A DNA stretch of 64,000 nt from Oceanospirillum multiglobuliferum (lineage in GTDB: Bacteria > Pseudomonadota > Gammaproteobacteria > Pseudomonadales > Halomonadaceae). Shown one piece after another: positions 38,158 through 50,336 of this stretch. Under the pieces are notes generated by a model. That model did not search any database. It was not told the origin of the DNA and saw only the letters and a list, made by a program, of their open reading frames with translations. The DNA lies in the NCBI RefSeq assembly GCF_900167095.1, contig NZ_FUXG01000002.1:186001-250000 (forward strand), given 5' to 3'. Each line of letters opens with the position of its first letter. Within the stretch, counting starts at the first letter, position 1. The position numbers and the translations under genes are program-made.

Positions 38158-38260
38158 ACCATAACAAGCCAATTAAAAGGACAAAAAAGAGCTGGCTTTT
38201 GCTAATTCGTCGCTCATTTTCGCCAGCTCTTTTATTGCCTCTTATTGGGGCGTTCAGACT
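38158..38260 (+). repeat. attC-like imperfect palindrome
   Basis: An imperfect palindrome of about 100 bases starts five bases after the stop. Inner perfect 12-bp stem: 38185-38196 with 38222-38233, 25-base loop. Outer arm CCAATTAAAAGG (38169-38180) pairs with 38238-38248, leaving one extra base on the left. At the edges AAC (38163-38165) faces GTT (38252-38254). Edge ATAACAAGCC and end GGGGCGTTC resemble VCR-type integron attC sites, but R' reads GTTCAGA rather than GTTRRRY. The inner stem with its TTTT may instead, or also, end transcription. Confidence 0.5.
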
Positions 38261-38397
38261 GTAAAAAAACCTCCCAAACGATGATCTGATCGGGTTTTGA
38301 AACGCAGAAGGCGGTGATGACTCGATTTAAGCATACGGCTACAACTACAGAGAAGTCTTCGACATTTCTAACGATTTGTTCTCTGAATAACCCCTAA

Positions 38398-39453
38398 TCA
38401 ACGCGTTTTTTTAATCGGTTCTAACCCGCTAAAACTTAAGCACAGTTGGCTCAACAGCGGCCATACGCTGTTTTTAAGCGCTTTGCTGTCGAGTCCTTTA
38501 ATCCGGCGATCCACCTGTTCGGCTTGTAGTATCAGTTGTTGCAGTTCTCGTAGGCTATGTTGCTGCATGGCGCGCTGGTAGATGGGTTTGCGTTTGTCCC
38601 AAATTCTCAGGTCTTTGCATAGGCGCTCAAATGATTGGCCTTGGTCGACTCGGTGTTTCAGGGTGATCAGTTGGCGCAGTTCTCGGGTGATGCCCCAAAG
38701 AATAATCGGTGGTTCTATGCCTTCGCCTTTTAATCCGGTCAGAATTTTGCTGGTACGCACGGCATCGCCTAATAACATGGCGTCGGTTAAGGCAAATACA
38801 TCAAAGCGGGCGCTGTCTTGTACGGCGTTTAAGATTGCGTTTTCGTCTAGTTGATTCTGTTCAGGGTAAATCAGTCGTAACTTTTGAATCTCTTGGTCGC
38901 AGGCCAGTAGGTTACCTTCAACCCGAGAGGCCAATAAGCTGATCGCCTCTGGTGTGGCGTGAAAGCCTGCTTGCCGTAGTCGATGACTGATCCAGCCGTT
39001 TAGTCGGCTAGCATCAATCGGCCAGATTGGCAGGTAGATGCCGACTGCATCTAAGGCTTTAAACCATTTGCTATTGGCCGCAGAGCTTTCCAGTTTGCCA
39101 GAGATTATCAACAGGGTGTTGTCGCTGTGGCCTTTGTCGTCTGAAATCTGTTTGGCATAAGCTTGCAGGGCTTGGCTGCCCTCTTGCCCCGGTTTGCCTG
39201 AGGGTAGGTGTAACTCAATCAATTTGTGACTGGCAAACAGGCTCATGCTGGCGCTGGCATCGTGCAATACCCCCCAGTTGAAGCTGTTATCAACCTGATA
39301 AACCTCTCGTTCTTCTGCGCCCATTTTACGCACAGCGGCTCGAATTTGGTCGCAAGCTTCTCGCATCTGCAAGGGTTCGTCACCCGAAACAAAAAAGATG
39401 GGCTTTAGCTTGCCTTTCAGGTGATCAGACAGTTTGTCAGCAAAGATTTTCAT
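38398..39453 (-). CDS. holA: DNA polymerase III delta subunit
   Basis: A 351-residue clamp-loader subunit that opens the beta clamp during DNA replication. The start MKIFADKLSDHLKGKLKPIFFVSGDEPL and the later GNLLACDQEIQKL stretch are typical, and length fits the E. coli protein (343). It is the last gene of leuS-lptE-holA, the same order as in E. coli; 17 bases separate it from lptE. Confidence 0.95.
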   Translation of the reverse strand: MKIFADKLSDHLKGKLKPIFFVSGDEPLQMREACDQIRAAVRKMGAEEREVYQVDNSFNWGVLHDASASMSLFASHKLIELHLPSGKPGQEGSQALQAYAKQISDDKGHSDNTLLIISGKLESSAANSKWFKALDAVGIYLPIWPIDASRLNGWISHRLRQAGFHATPEAISLLASRVEGNLLACDQEIQKLRLIYPEQNQLDENAILNAVQDSARFDVFALTDAMLLGDAVRTSKILTGLKGEGIEPPIILWGITRELRQLITLKHRVDQGQSFERLCKDLRIWDKRKPIYQRAMQQHSLRELQQLILQAEQVDRRIKGLDSKALKNSVWPLLSQLCLSFSGLEPIKKTR

Positions 39454-39470
39454 GAATGATTGTGCCTGAA

Positions 39471-39974
39471 TTATGGGGTCTGAGTAGCGGGGAGTGTGAC
39501 TCGTCCAATTTGGCGACTGATACGGCTGGCTAGATCCCGTTCCATCTCCATACGTAACTTGTTGATATCGCTTTCTTCGCTAAACAGGTTGTCGCTGCTG
39601 TTATAGATTTTAACAGCACGTAAAGTTTGCTGTGTATTAACGGCTTGACCTGAAGCGGTCAGGAGCTGGTAGTCGACTTCAGCCTGTAATTCGTAACTGA
39701 TCGCACCTGAGCTGTAAGTGGTTTGCTGTTTGTTATGGCGCACATTAGAGAGCCACAGTTGCCAACGCGCAGCTTCTCGGCTTGGACTCAGTTCAATCTC
39801 TGCCTGTGTAAACTGGGTGACTAAACTCTGTTTTAATATGGAGTTTTGCTCTGTGATATACAGGGGCGTTAACTCAGCTGGAAAACCTGCTGAACCACGT
39901 AGTTGAAAGCCGCAGCCTGCAACTAATACCAAGGTTAGGAAAACTGAAAAGAACTTCAGAGGAGAGGCCAACAT
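39471..39974 (-). CDS. lptE: LPS-assembly lipoprotein LptE
   Basis: A 167-residue outer-membrane lipoprotein that plugs the LptD barrel and helps insert lipopolysaccharide. Signal peptide with lipobox Cys21 (LVAGCGFQLRG), the CGFxLRG opening being a family mark. Length is slightly short of E. coli LptE (193) but normal for related marine bacteria as I recall. It lies between leuS and holA. Confidence 0.93.
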   Translation of the reverse strand: MLASPLKFFSVFLTLVLVAGCGFQLRGSAGFPAELTPLYITEQNSILKQSLVTQFTQAEIELSPSREAARWQLWLSNVRHNKQQTTYSSGAISYELQAEVDYQLLTASGQAVNTQQTLRAVKIYNSSDNLFSEESDINKLRMEMERDLASRISRQIGRVTLPATQTP

Positions 39975-40018
39975 TTAAACCACCTTAGGGTCGGAGACTA
40001 ACTGAAGGGTAGAATAAC

Positions 40019-40044
40019 AAGACCCTAGCGCAACCTAGGGTCTT
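40019..40044. repeat. Perfect 10-bp hairpin between leuS and lptE
   Basis: A perfect 10-bp stem (40019-40028 with 40035-40044) and a 6-base loop in the 88-base gap. Without a T-run on the minus strand it is unlikely to stop transcription fully, but could partly end it or protect the leuS message. Its ACCCTAG/CTAGGGT arms recur at 43642-43665. Confidence 0.6.
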
Positions 40045-40062
40045 ATTTATTCAGATGGTAAA

Positions 40063-42838
<2,776 letters not shown>

Positions 42839-43375
42839 ATGTCGGATCAATCTCATGACAGCAACTCGCAAGATAAACTGACCCGCCATTACGACAGCGC
42901 TTTATCCCGTATAGAGCAACGTTTAGCGGATATTGAAATTAACACCCTAGAAACCCTTCAGAATGAAGTGCGCGATGCGGTTGAGTTTGAACATGAACTA
43001 GAGCGTCTCACCAAAGATGAGGCGGCTTTGTTGAGTACTTGGTTATTACGTGATCTTCAGCATCTAGGTGAGTATGTCAGTACAGGTAGTCGTGGTTTGG
43101 GCGATTGGCTGAATATTGACCTTTCTACTCTGGAGTTGTCTCTAGTACGGGCATTGCAGTCGGTGGCAGATAAAACCCGCATTGATCAGCTTGAGCTACA
43201 ACAAAAGTTAGAAAGTGATGTGGCGACTTATCTTGAGGGAGAAGTGGCAACCGCAGGTACTCTATCTTGTACCCATTGTGGAAAAATTATCTGTTTAACT
43301 GAAACCAAAGCGTTAGAGCGCTGCCATCGTTGTGACAGCCATATCTTCCATCGGGTTAGTCAGATTCACCGCTAA
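42839..43375 (+). CDS. YbeL-type zinc-ribbon protein (DUF1451)
   Basis: A 178-residue cytoplasmic protein. The N-terminal part is helical, with HYDSALSRIEQRLADIE; the C-terminus holds a zinc ribbon with CTHCGK and CHRCDSH. This matches the DUF1451 family (YbeL in E. coli), which lies divergent to leuS in E. coli as well. Function unknown. Start: ATG at 42839 just after GGAGGGG; the TTG at 42821 lies before that site. Confidence 0.85.
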   Translation: MSDQSHDSNSQDKLTRHYDSALSRIEQRLADIEINTLETLQNEVRDAVEFEHELERLTKDEAALLSTWLLRDLQHLGEYVSTGSRGLGDWLNIDLSTLELSLVRALQSVADKTRIDQLELQQKLESDVATYLEGEVATAGTLSCTHCGKIICLTETKALERCHRCDSHIFHRVSQIHR

Positions 43376-43724
43376 ATTCAGCTCAGCTATTTTCTTACCT
43401 AAAAGCCGCTTGAAGTTCCGCAATGGAATTTGAGCGGTTTTGTCATCATTTTGACGATCACTGTGGTTAGCCTTATTGCTTGTCTGCGATGAGGCGAGAG
43501 GTTCATCTCGAACAGAATTTAGATTGGCACTGTTTGATTTAACAGTTTGCTACAAAAAAACAACAGATAAAAAGTCTTTTAAATCAAACGATTGTATCGT
43601 TTTAAATTCATCGTCTCCCTTTTCTAGAAAACCTCGGGTTTACCCTAGTGGCAGAAGTCTAGGGTGCTATCTATATTGGGGAGAGAACATTTCTTCGAGT
43701 TATCCGTAATCAAGGTGCTGAATT
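43376..43724. other. 349-base gap with two inverted repeats
   Basis: A stem of the form AAAAGCCGCT/AGCGGTTTT (43401-43410 with 43433-43441), enclosing a smaller TTCC/GGAA stem and followed by T's, probably ends the zinc-ribbon transcript. A second perfect 7-bp inverted repeat (43642-43648 with 43659-43665) lies 60 bases upstream of the diguanylate cyclase start. A short open frame across 43476-43709 has no ribosome site or recognisable content and is not called. Confidence 0.5.
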
Positions 43725-45692
43725 GTGGACACAGGCCATAAGCTGGGATTTCAAATACAAGAGTTTGATGATCAAGAGTCGCGGCGTTTGGCTATTCTGA
43801 TCGGTTTGCGCCTGTTTACTGTTCTATTTGTGATTCTAGTCGCCGCCTTTACCTATTTTTTAGAGAACGACTATCAAAGTCGTATTCAGCAGTTGCAATC
43901 TGATGAGCAAGGGCGGCTGGAAACCATATCGGCTCTGATCGCTTCTGATTTTTCTGTATTACAATCCGATATTGCCACCCTATCTCACCTCAAACTCCTC
44001 AACGATTTTATCAATCAACCGTCTCAGCCTACTCGTATGTTGCTTGAGCAGCAGTTTGAGGACTTTGTCTTTTATCGCCAAATTTATGATCAGATGCGTT
44101 TGATTGACCTGTCTGGTCAGGAAGTTGTGCGCATCAACTTTAACCAAGGTGAACCAGAAACGGTTGACCGTGCAGTACTTCAAAATAAGGCTGATCGTTA
44201 TTACTTTCAGCAGACTCAAGCCTTGAATATGGGGCAGGTCTATATCTCGCCCATTGATCTGAATGTGGAGTTTAATCAGATAGAAGAGCCGTATAAGCCC
44301 GTCATGCGAGTGATCACGCCGCTGTTCAATCATAAAGGTGATCGCTGGGGTATTTTGGTGCTGAACTATCGAGCCGAGCGTATGTTGACACACTTGTCGT
44401 CTGACTCAGAAACAGGTGCTCAGATTCGCTTGGTTGATGGTGAGGGGCATTGGTTATATGAGCCTGCGAAAAATAAAAGCTGGGCCTTATTGGCGGCGCA
44501 AACGGACTTGAATCAACAGTATGCTGCGATTTGGCGGCAGATGACGGCTGAAACGGATGCTCAAATTAGTTTATTATCGGATGGTGAGTTTACCGCGTAC
44601 CACCAACTGGTAATTGGTACGGATGTCTCCCCCAACTTTTTACTGAAGGCTCCTATTAAGTGGTTGTTGGCATCAACGACATCGGTACCTAAACGGCTAA
44701 AAGGCGGCTATGACCTCGGTAATCTGTTCTATCAATGGGTATTTTTCTCCTCTTTGGCGTTGATTATCGGCATCGCATGGCTTTGGGCGGTTCGAGGGTT
44801 TGACCGTAAGCGTTGGGAGCGGCTGAGTAAGTTGGCATTGACTTGTGTGGAGCAGAGTCAGTCGGCGGTCATTATTACAGACCCTAACGGTCGTATTGTG
44901 TATACCAATCCCCACTTCACCACCCTGACAGGTTATGATTTTGTCGATATCAAAGGGCAAAAGCCAAACTTTTTAAGGTCAGGACTCACGCCAGAGGCAA
45001 CCTATCATGAGCTATGGCGTACGTTAAATAATAAAGAAAGCTGGCAAGGCCAGTTCGTGAATAAAAAGCGTAATGGTGAGGTCTTTTGGTGTCAGGTCTT
45101 GCTCACACCTATCACGGATCGCGAGCAACATGTCACCCATTACCTATGCTTGGAGCAAGACATTACGCAACAAAAAGAATCTGAGTATCAGTTACAGCAT
45201 TTGGCCAATCATGATGCCCTGACAGGGTTGGCAAATCGTAACCACTTGTATAACCAATTCAGTGCGCATTTGGTCAATTCAGCAGACCCTGAACAAAATA
45301 CGTCGGTACTGATGATCGATATTGACCACTTCAAAACCTTTAATGACACTTATGGCCATCAGGCAGGGGACTTTGTGTTGCAAGAGGTGGCTCGCTTATT
45401 AAGTGTGCAAGCTCGGCAAACTGATATTGTGGGGCGCTATGGCGGTGAAGAGTTTATTCTGGTTTTACCCAATACACCGCTCAATCGTGCGATTCAGGTG
45501 GCGGAGCGTATTAGGCAGTCGGTCTGCCAGCAGCCATTTATTTATAAAGAGCAAACGCTACAGGTTACGGTCAGTATTGGTTGTAGCTCGGCTCAACATC
45601 GGGTTATCACAGAAGATGATCTGATCCATCAAGCGGATATGGCACTGTATCGCGCCAAACATGAAGGGCGAGATCGCGTGTGTGCTGAGTAG
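43725..45692 (+). CDS. Membrane sensor diguanylate cyclase
   Basis: A 655-residue inner-membrane enzyme making cyclic-di-GMP. Helix 1 (about 24-45), a periplasmic Cache-like sensor (about 50-325), helix 2 (about 335-355), a PAS domain (about 370-482), and GGDEF (about 490-650) with the active motif GGEEF (573-577). An RxxD product-inhibition site (R564-D567) lies five residues before it, so feedback control is likely. The start is GTG at 43725 with AAGGTG seven bases upstream. The periplasmic ligand is unknown. Confidence 0.92.
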   Translation: MDTGHKLGFQIQEFDDQESRRLAILIGLRLFTVLFVILVAAFTYFLENDYQSRIQQLQSDEQGRLETISALIASDFSVLQSDIATLSHLKLLNDFINQPSQPTRMLLEQQFEDFVFYRQIYDQMRLIDLSGQEVVRINFNQGEPETVDRAVLQNKADRYYFQQTQALNMGQVYISPIDLNVEFNQIEEPYKPVMRVITPLFNHKGDRWGILVLNYRAERMLTHLSSDSETGAQIRLVDGEGHWLYEPAKNKSWALLAAQTDLNQQYAAIWRQMTAETDAQISLLSDGEFTAYHQLVIGTDVSPNFLLKAPIKWLLASTTSVPKRLKGGYDLGNLFYQWVFFSSLALIIGIAWLWAVRGFDRKRWERLSKLALTCVEQSQSAVIITDPNGRIVYTNPHFTTLTGYDFVDIKGQKPNFLRSGLTPEATYHELWRTLNNKESWQGQFVNKKRNGEVFWCQVLLTPITDREQHVTHYLCLEQDITQQKESEYQLQHLANHDALTGLANRNHLYNQFSAHLVNSADPEQNTSVLMIDIDHFKTFNDTYGHQAGDFVLQEVARLLSVQARQTDIVGRYGGEEFILVLPNTPLNRAIQVAERIRQSVCQQPFIYKEQTLQVTVSIGCSSAQHRVITEDDLIHQADMALYRAKHEGRDRVCAE

Positions 45693-45727
45693 GTCTCAGC
45701 ACACGCTTTTACATACCGAGAGCGCGG

Positions 45728-47017
45728 TTAGTGCAGTTTCATCTTAGGCCGCACCACCTTGCCTATTTTTTCTGCCAAAATCACCAGCATCGCTTTTGGC
45801 CAACCATGTATCGCAACCTGATGCATTCGATATAGCGAAATATATACCGCTCGTGCAATACGACCCTCAATAAACATACTGTTACTGGTGAGGTTACCCA
45901 TCAAGCTGCCAACGGTGCTATAACGACTGAGGTTCACTAAAGAGCCGTGGTCTTTATATAAGTAAGGCTGTTGTACTTCGCCTTTCAGCACTGCAATTAA
46001 GTTTTTTTTCACTTGAGTTGCCATTTGATGTGCAGATTGGGCACGCGGCGGCACCCAGCTACCATCAGGTTGTTCACAGGCACAGCAATCGCCAATCACC
46101 CAAATATCAGAGTAGCCTTTGGCTTGTAGGGTTGGTTCAACCAAAATTTGATTATTGCGATTGGTCGCAAAAACATTCAAACGTCCGATAAAGTCAGGCG
46201 CTTTTACACCCGCTGCCCAGATCATCAGATCGGCGTTGATCTGCTCACCCTCTGCCGTTTGAAAGCCTTGTTTGTTGGCTGAGGCGACCTTGACGGACTC
46301 TCGAACCTGTACACCCAATCGAACCAGCTCTTTACGTGCAGAGGCTGAAATACGATCTGGCAATGCGGGTAAAATTCTAGGCCCTGCCTCAATCAAGCTG
46401 ATTTTAAGCTGGCGAGCGGTCATATTAGGCATGCCGTAGGATTTTAGCAGATCGGTGACATGATAAAGCTCCGCAGACAGCTCAACCCCTGTTGCCCCAC
46501 CGCCAACAATGGCGATGTGTAACTCATCAGGCGTATCTTTTTGGTTGATGCGGATAAAGTTGTTCATCAATCCATAGTGAAAGCGTTCGGCCTGTTGGTG
46601 CGAGTCTAAAAAGTAGCAGTGATCTGCCACACCGGGGGTGCCAAAGTCATTGCTGACACTGCCAATAGCAAGTACTAGCTTGTCATATTTAAGTTCTCGT
46701 TTAGGTAGGACAGGCTCACCTTCACTGTCGAAAGAGGGGGCTAAAGTCACAACCTTGGCAACAGGGTCTAGGTGGCAAAACTCACCCAATTGAAACTGGT
46801 AGTGATGTTTGGCGGCGTGGGCATGGTACACCACGCCATCGGTACTGGTATCAAGAGAGCCTGTTGCAACTTCGTGTAGAAGGGGTTTCCAGATATGGCT
46901 GCGGTTACGATCAACCAGTGTGATACGTGCTTTGCCTTTCTTACCCAGTTGATGACCTAACTGGGTCGCCAGCTCCAGTCCCCCTGCACCACCGCCAATA
47001 ATTAAGATATTTTCCAT
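45728..47017 (-). CDS. ndh: Type II NADH dehydrogenase
   Basis: A 429-residue FAD flavoprotein at the inner membrane that passes electrons from NADH to quinone without pumping protons. Two nucleotide-binding folds: FAD motif GGGAGGLE (8-15) and a second GGGATGVE stretch. The AAGVKAPDF and VIGDCCACEQPDG blocks are typical, and the basic hydrophobic C-terminus suits membrane contact. Single gene, convergent with the cyclase gene. Confidence 0.93.
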   Translation of the reverse strand: MENILIIGGGAGGLELATQLGHQLGKKGKARITLVDRNRSHIWKPLLHEVATGSLDTSTDGVVYHAHAAKHHYQFQLGEFCHLDPVAKVVTLAPSFDSEGEPVLPKRELKYDKLVLAIGSVSNDFGTPGVADHCYFLDSHQQAERFHYGLMNNFIRINQKDTPDELHIAIVGGGATGVELSAELYHVTDLLKSYGMPNMTARQLKISLIEAGPRILPALPDRISASARKELVRLGVQVRESVKVASANKQGFQTAEGEQINADLMIWAAGVKAPDFIGRLNVFATNRNNQILVEPTLQAKGYSDIWVIGDCCACEQPDGSWVPPRAQSAHQMATQVKKNLIAVLKGEVQQPYLYKDHGSLVNLSRYSTVGSLMGNLTSNSMFIEGRIARAVYISLYRMHQVAIHGWPKAMLVILAEKIGKVVRPKMKLH

Positions 47018-47424
47018 TGTGTTACACCTTTTAATGATATGGGGCTGTGGACTGAAAGGGCTTTCAGAGCAGTCCGCACCCCCATAGCATTGATCAGGGT
47101 CAAAGTTTCACAGCTTAGGGTCGCTCAGCTTGGGGCAAAAGTAAACGCTTCTTTCGCACATGCAACAAAAGTGTTTGCTTTAATACTTAAGTCTCAAACA
47201 AGCATAGTCTATAGTGGCGGCTTTAATCGGACTAAGCTTATTTAAAATCGGTCTAGGGGGCATACTGATCGGTATAGGCCAAAAGGTATAAAGCGTTGGC
47301 AGACAGCGGTTAAACTGCACGCGGATTTGATGAGGTGGCTAAAGATTGATACGGGATTTTTTGGGCATAAAAAAGCCACCTGCAGCTTGAAAGGCGACAG
47401 GTGGCGGAGTGTGCAAGTCGAGGA
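47018..47424. other. 407-base intergenic region upstream of ndh
   Basis: It contains the hppD terminator at its right end and otherwise the ndh promoter region. No reading frame with a ribosome site, no tRNA and no strong repeat was seen. Confidence 0.4.
47368..47405 (-). terminator. Terminator of hppD
   Basis: A perfect 8-bp GC-rich stem (47375-47382 with 47398-47405); read on the minus strand it is followed by a T-run. It begins 20 bases past the hppD stop. Confidence 0.85.
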
Positions 47425-48459
47425 TTAAATCACACCGCGACGCTCTTGATCACGTTCGATTGATTCAAATAGTGCTTGGAAGTTGCCTTCGCCAAAGCCT
47501 AAGTTTTGCTTACGTTGAATCAGCTCGATAAAGATTGGGCCAAACAGATTCTTGGTGAAAATCTGTAATAGGTAGCCATCATCGTCACCGTCTACCAGTA
47601 CTTGGTGATGTTTGATGCGAGCGTGATCCTCGGTAACGCCTTTCACACGGTCAAAAACAGTTTCGTAATAGTCATCGTGAATGTCTAGGGTATCAATCAC
47701 GTTATGATCCAGTTTATCCAGAGAGTCTAAAAGATCATCAGTGCGGAAGGCGATGTGTTGCACGCCTGGGCCGTTGTACTCTTTTAGGTACTCATCAATC
47801 TGGTTGTTGTTATCGTCTTTACCTTCGTTGATCGGAATGCAGAAGCTGCCATCCGGTGAACGTAGTGCATAAGACAATAACGCAGTTTTTTGACCTTTAA
47901 TGTCGAAGTAGCGCACTTCTTCAAAGCCAAAAACGTTTTTATAAAAATCAGCCCATTGGTTCATGGTGCCTTTGTAAACGTTATTGGTCAGGTGGTCGAT
48001 TTCAATAAAGCCTAGATCAGGCACAATGTCTTGCTGTTCTAAATCAACAAAGTCATCGGCAAAAATGCTGCCTTTGTCGCCAAACTTATCAATCAGGTAG
48101 ATCAGGCTGTCACCGATACCATAAATGGCTGGGTAAGGCAGGTCGGTATCAATTGGATCGGCTGCACGGGCACCACGTTTCACCGCTTCGGCCTGTGCTT
48201 GGTCGGCATTGTCTACACGCCAGCCCATAGAGCAGATCGCAGGGCCGTGGCTTTTGGCAAACTTGCCAGAGAAACCTTCACGCTCATGATTCAATAGGAA
48301 GTGAATATCACGCTGATTGTAATAGGTGATGTTCTTAGTAGCATGACGCTTCAGTTTAGAAAAACCAAAAGCACCAAACACATTATTCATGAAGTCGGTG
48401 TCTGGGGTCGCAAATTCTGTGAACTCAATACCGCGCAAACCTAGTGGATTCTGACTCAT
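47425..48459 (-). CDS. hppD: 4-hydroxyphenylpyruvate dioxygenase
   Basis: A 344-residue non-haem iron enzyme converting 4-hydroxyphenylpyruvate to homogentisate in tyrosine catabolism. The iron triad is in place: His156 (IDHLTN), His235 (VQHIAF) and Glu312 (FIEL). Length fits bacterial HppD. The rest of the homogentisate pathway is not adjacent. It is divergent from a LysR gene, so that regulator probably controls it. Confidence 0.95.
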   Translation of the reverse strand: MSQNPLGLRGIEFTEFATPDTDFMNNVFGAFGFSKLKRHATKNITYYNQRDIHFLLNHEREGFSGKFAKSHGPAICSMGWRVDNADQAQAEAVKRGARAADPIDTDLPYPAIYGIGDSLIYLIDKFGDKGSIFADDFVDLEQQDIVPDLGFIEIDHLTNNVYKGTMNQWADFYKNVFGFEEVRYFDIKGQKTALLSYALRSPDGSFCIPINEGKDDNNNQIDEYLKEYNGPGVQHIAFRTDDLLDSLDKLDHNVIDTLDIHDDYYETVFDRVKGVTEDHARIKHHQVLVDGDDDGYLLQIFTKNLFGPIFIELIQRKQNLGFGEGNFQALFESIERDQERRGVI

Positions 48460-48627
48460 GATGTACTCCTAATTGTTATTATGAGGTCGTAATTCAAATG
48501 ACAGCAGCCTTGCCTCGTGAGCAGGCCATGATTACGACTAAAGTTAAAACCTTTGATGATCAGAAAAAAGCGGAATAATATGATGTACAACATCGAATAA
48601 TTCGATGATTTAGAGTGGAGAGTGGTC

Positions 48628-49506
48628 ATGCCAGTTGATTTAGAAAGTATTAAAGTGCTGGCCGCAGTGGTGAGTGCGGGTAGTTTTGCCAAAGCCGCAG
48701 AGAAGTTAAATAAAACGCAGTCGTCGGTGAGTTACCAAATTCAAAAGCTAGAACAGCGCTTGGGTACAGAGGTGTTTGACCGCTCTGCTTATCGTGCGGA
48801 ACTGACCCCCGTGGGTGAGCGTATCTTGGCTGAAGGTCAACGGCTGCTAAATCAAGCCAAACACTTGAGTAGTTTGGTGGATCAGTTTTCTGAGGGGTGG
48901 GAGCCACGTTTAGAACTGGTGGTGGATGGTATGTTGCCTAGCTTGCCACTATTGGCCGCTTTAAAAGAGATGGCGGATTTGAATATTCCCACGCATATTC
49001 AGCTGCGGGTTGAATATCTTGGCGGGGTGCAGCAACGTTTCGAGCAAGATAACGCTGATTTGATGCTGGCTTTGGAGTATCAAGCCGATAACCGGCTTTC
49101 GGTACAAGCCTTAGCGGACTTAAAAACGGTTTTGGTGGTGGCTGCGACTCATCCACTGGCGCAGATGCGAGCGATAGAATTGGCACAACTACAACATCAT
49201 ATTGAGCTGACCGTACATGATTCCAGCTATAACAAAGCCTATGGTGGCCGCCAAACCTTTGGCGGTGAGCGGGTGTTCTACCTGAGTGATTTTCGTGCCA
49301 AGTTAGAAGCACTCAACTTGGGGTTAGGCTTTGGTTGGATGCCGATGGTGATGGTGCAACATCTGCTAGACAGTGGTGAGCTGGTGGAGTTGGATTATTT
49401 AGGAGGCTCTCGTCACCGTTATACTCCTGTTTTGGTCAACCGTTTAGATCGGCCATTAGGACGAGCGGGTTTATTGTTAAGCGAAAAAATCAGACAGTGT
49501 TTTTAG
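48628..49506 (+). CDS. LysR-family regulator divergent from hppD
   Basis: A 292-residue LysR-type regulator: helix-turn-helix at about 1-60 (SFAKAAEKLNKTQSSVSYQI) and a co-inducer domain after about 90. The start is the ATG at 48628, with GGAG seven bases upstream; an in-frame GTG two codons earlier is too near that site. It is divergent from hppD across a gap of about 168 bases, the classic arrangement for control of the neighbour; the inducer is not known. Confidence 0.9.
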   Translation: MPVDLESIKVLAAVVSAGSFAKAAEKLNKTQSSVSYQIQKLEQRLGTEVFDRSAYRAELTPVGERILAEGQRLLNQAKHLSSLVDQFSEGWEPRLELVVDGMLPSLPLLAALKEMADLNIPTHIQLRVEYLGGVQQRFEQDNADLMLALEYQADNRLSVQALADLKTVLVVAATHPLAQMRAIELAQLQHHIELTVHDSSYNKAYGGRQTFGGERVFYLSDFRAKLEALNLGLGFGWMPMVMVQHLLDSGELVELDYLGGSRHRYTPVLVNRLDRPLGRAGLLLSEKIRQCF

Positions 49507-49592
49507 TCTGTTGGGGAATTTCCAATCCCTTTGTTTTCTTCGCTGCCTTTGCGCGCGTATAATCGGCCTTTTTTCGGTACAGGCACAATCCC

Positions 49593-50294
49593 ATGGCGCG
49601 TATATTAGCACTGGACACTTCCACTGAAGCCTGCTCGGTGGCACTAAAACTGGGTGATGAGGTGATCGAAGATTTTCGTCTTCTACCCAGACAACATACC
49701 CAACTGTTGCTACCGATGATTCAACAAATTTTGGCTGATGCGGGTACAACTTTGCAGCAGCTTGATGCGATTGCCTTCACCAATGGCCCCGGCTCTTTTA
49801 CGGGCTTACGCATTACCACAGGGGTTGCACAAGGCTTAGCTTTTGGTGCGGATTTGCCTTTGGTGCCTATTTCAACATTAGAGACCATGGCGCTGACTCA
49901 GCACCGTGAACATTTCTCTCATTATATCCTCTCCGCCCTTGATGCCCGTATGGGTGAGGTGTATTGGGCGGCTTACCATTGGAATGGCAGTGGTTTTGAT
50001 TGCTTAATGCAACCTGCCGTGACCGCGCCTGACCGCGTTGAGTTGACCTCTGATCTAGAGGCCGATTGGGTGGGTGTCGGTTCTGGCTGGCAACTGTTTG
50101 ACCAGTTCTCGCCTGTCTTACAAAGCCAACTGTTGCAAATTTATCCTGATACGTTGCCGCGTGCAGGGGATATCGCACGTTTAGGTGAGCAGTATTGGTT
50201 ACAAGGTGCTGCCGTTGCACCTGAGTTAGCACAGCCTGTGTATCTGCGCGACAATGTGGCGCATAAAAAAGGTGAGGCGGGACACGGCGCTTAA
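49593..50294 (+). CDS. tsaB: tRNA threonylcarbamoyladenosine factor TsaB
   Basis: A 233-residue ASKHA-fold protein that partners TsaD and TsaE in making t6A37 of ANN-decoding tRNAs. The start MARILALDTSTEACSVAL and the FTNGPGSFTGLRI stretch are diagnostic. Length is normal. It is followed by uppP 42 bases downstream. Confidence 0.95.
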   Translation: MARILALDTSTEACSVALKLGDEVIEDFRLLPRQHTQLLLPMIQQILADAGTTLQQLDAIAFTNGPGSFTGLRITTGVAQGLAFGADLPLVPISTLETMALTQHREHFSHYILSALDARMGEVYWAAYHWNGSGFDCLMQPAVTAPDRVELTSDLEADWVGVGSGWQLFDQFSPVLQSQLLQIYPDTLPRAGDIARLGEQYWLQGAAVAPELAQPVYLRDNVAHKKGEAGHGA

Positions 50295-50336
50295 TCTGTC
50301 GTTGATCCTTACAACACATTATACCGAGATTGCGAG

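Noticed and set aside
38185-38233. Inner stem read only as a rho-independent terminator
   Set aside because: It could serve as one, but the loop is long and the matching outer arms extend well beyond a terminator, so it is reported as attC-like with that alternative noted.
43476-43709. Open frame of 77 codons between the zinc-ribbon and cyclase genes
   Set aside because: No ribosome site, low-complexity composition, and it spans the two inverted repeats.
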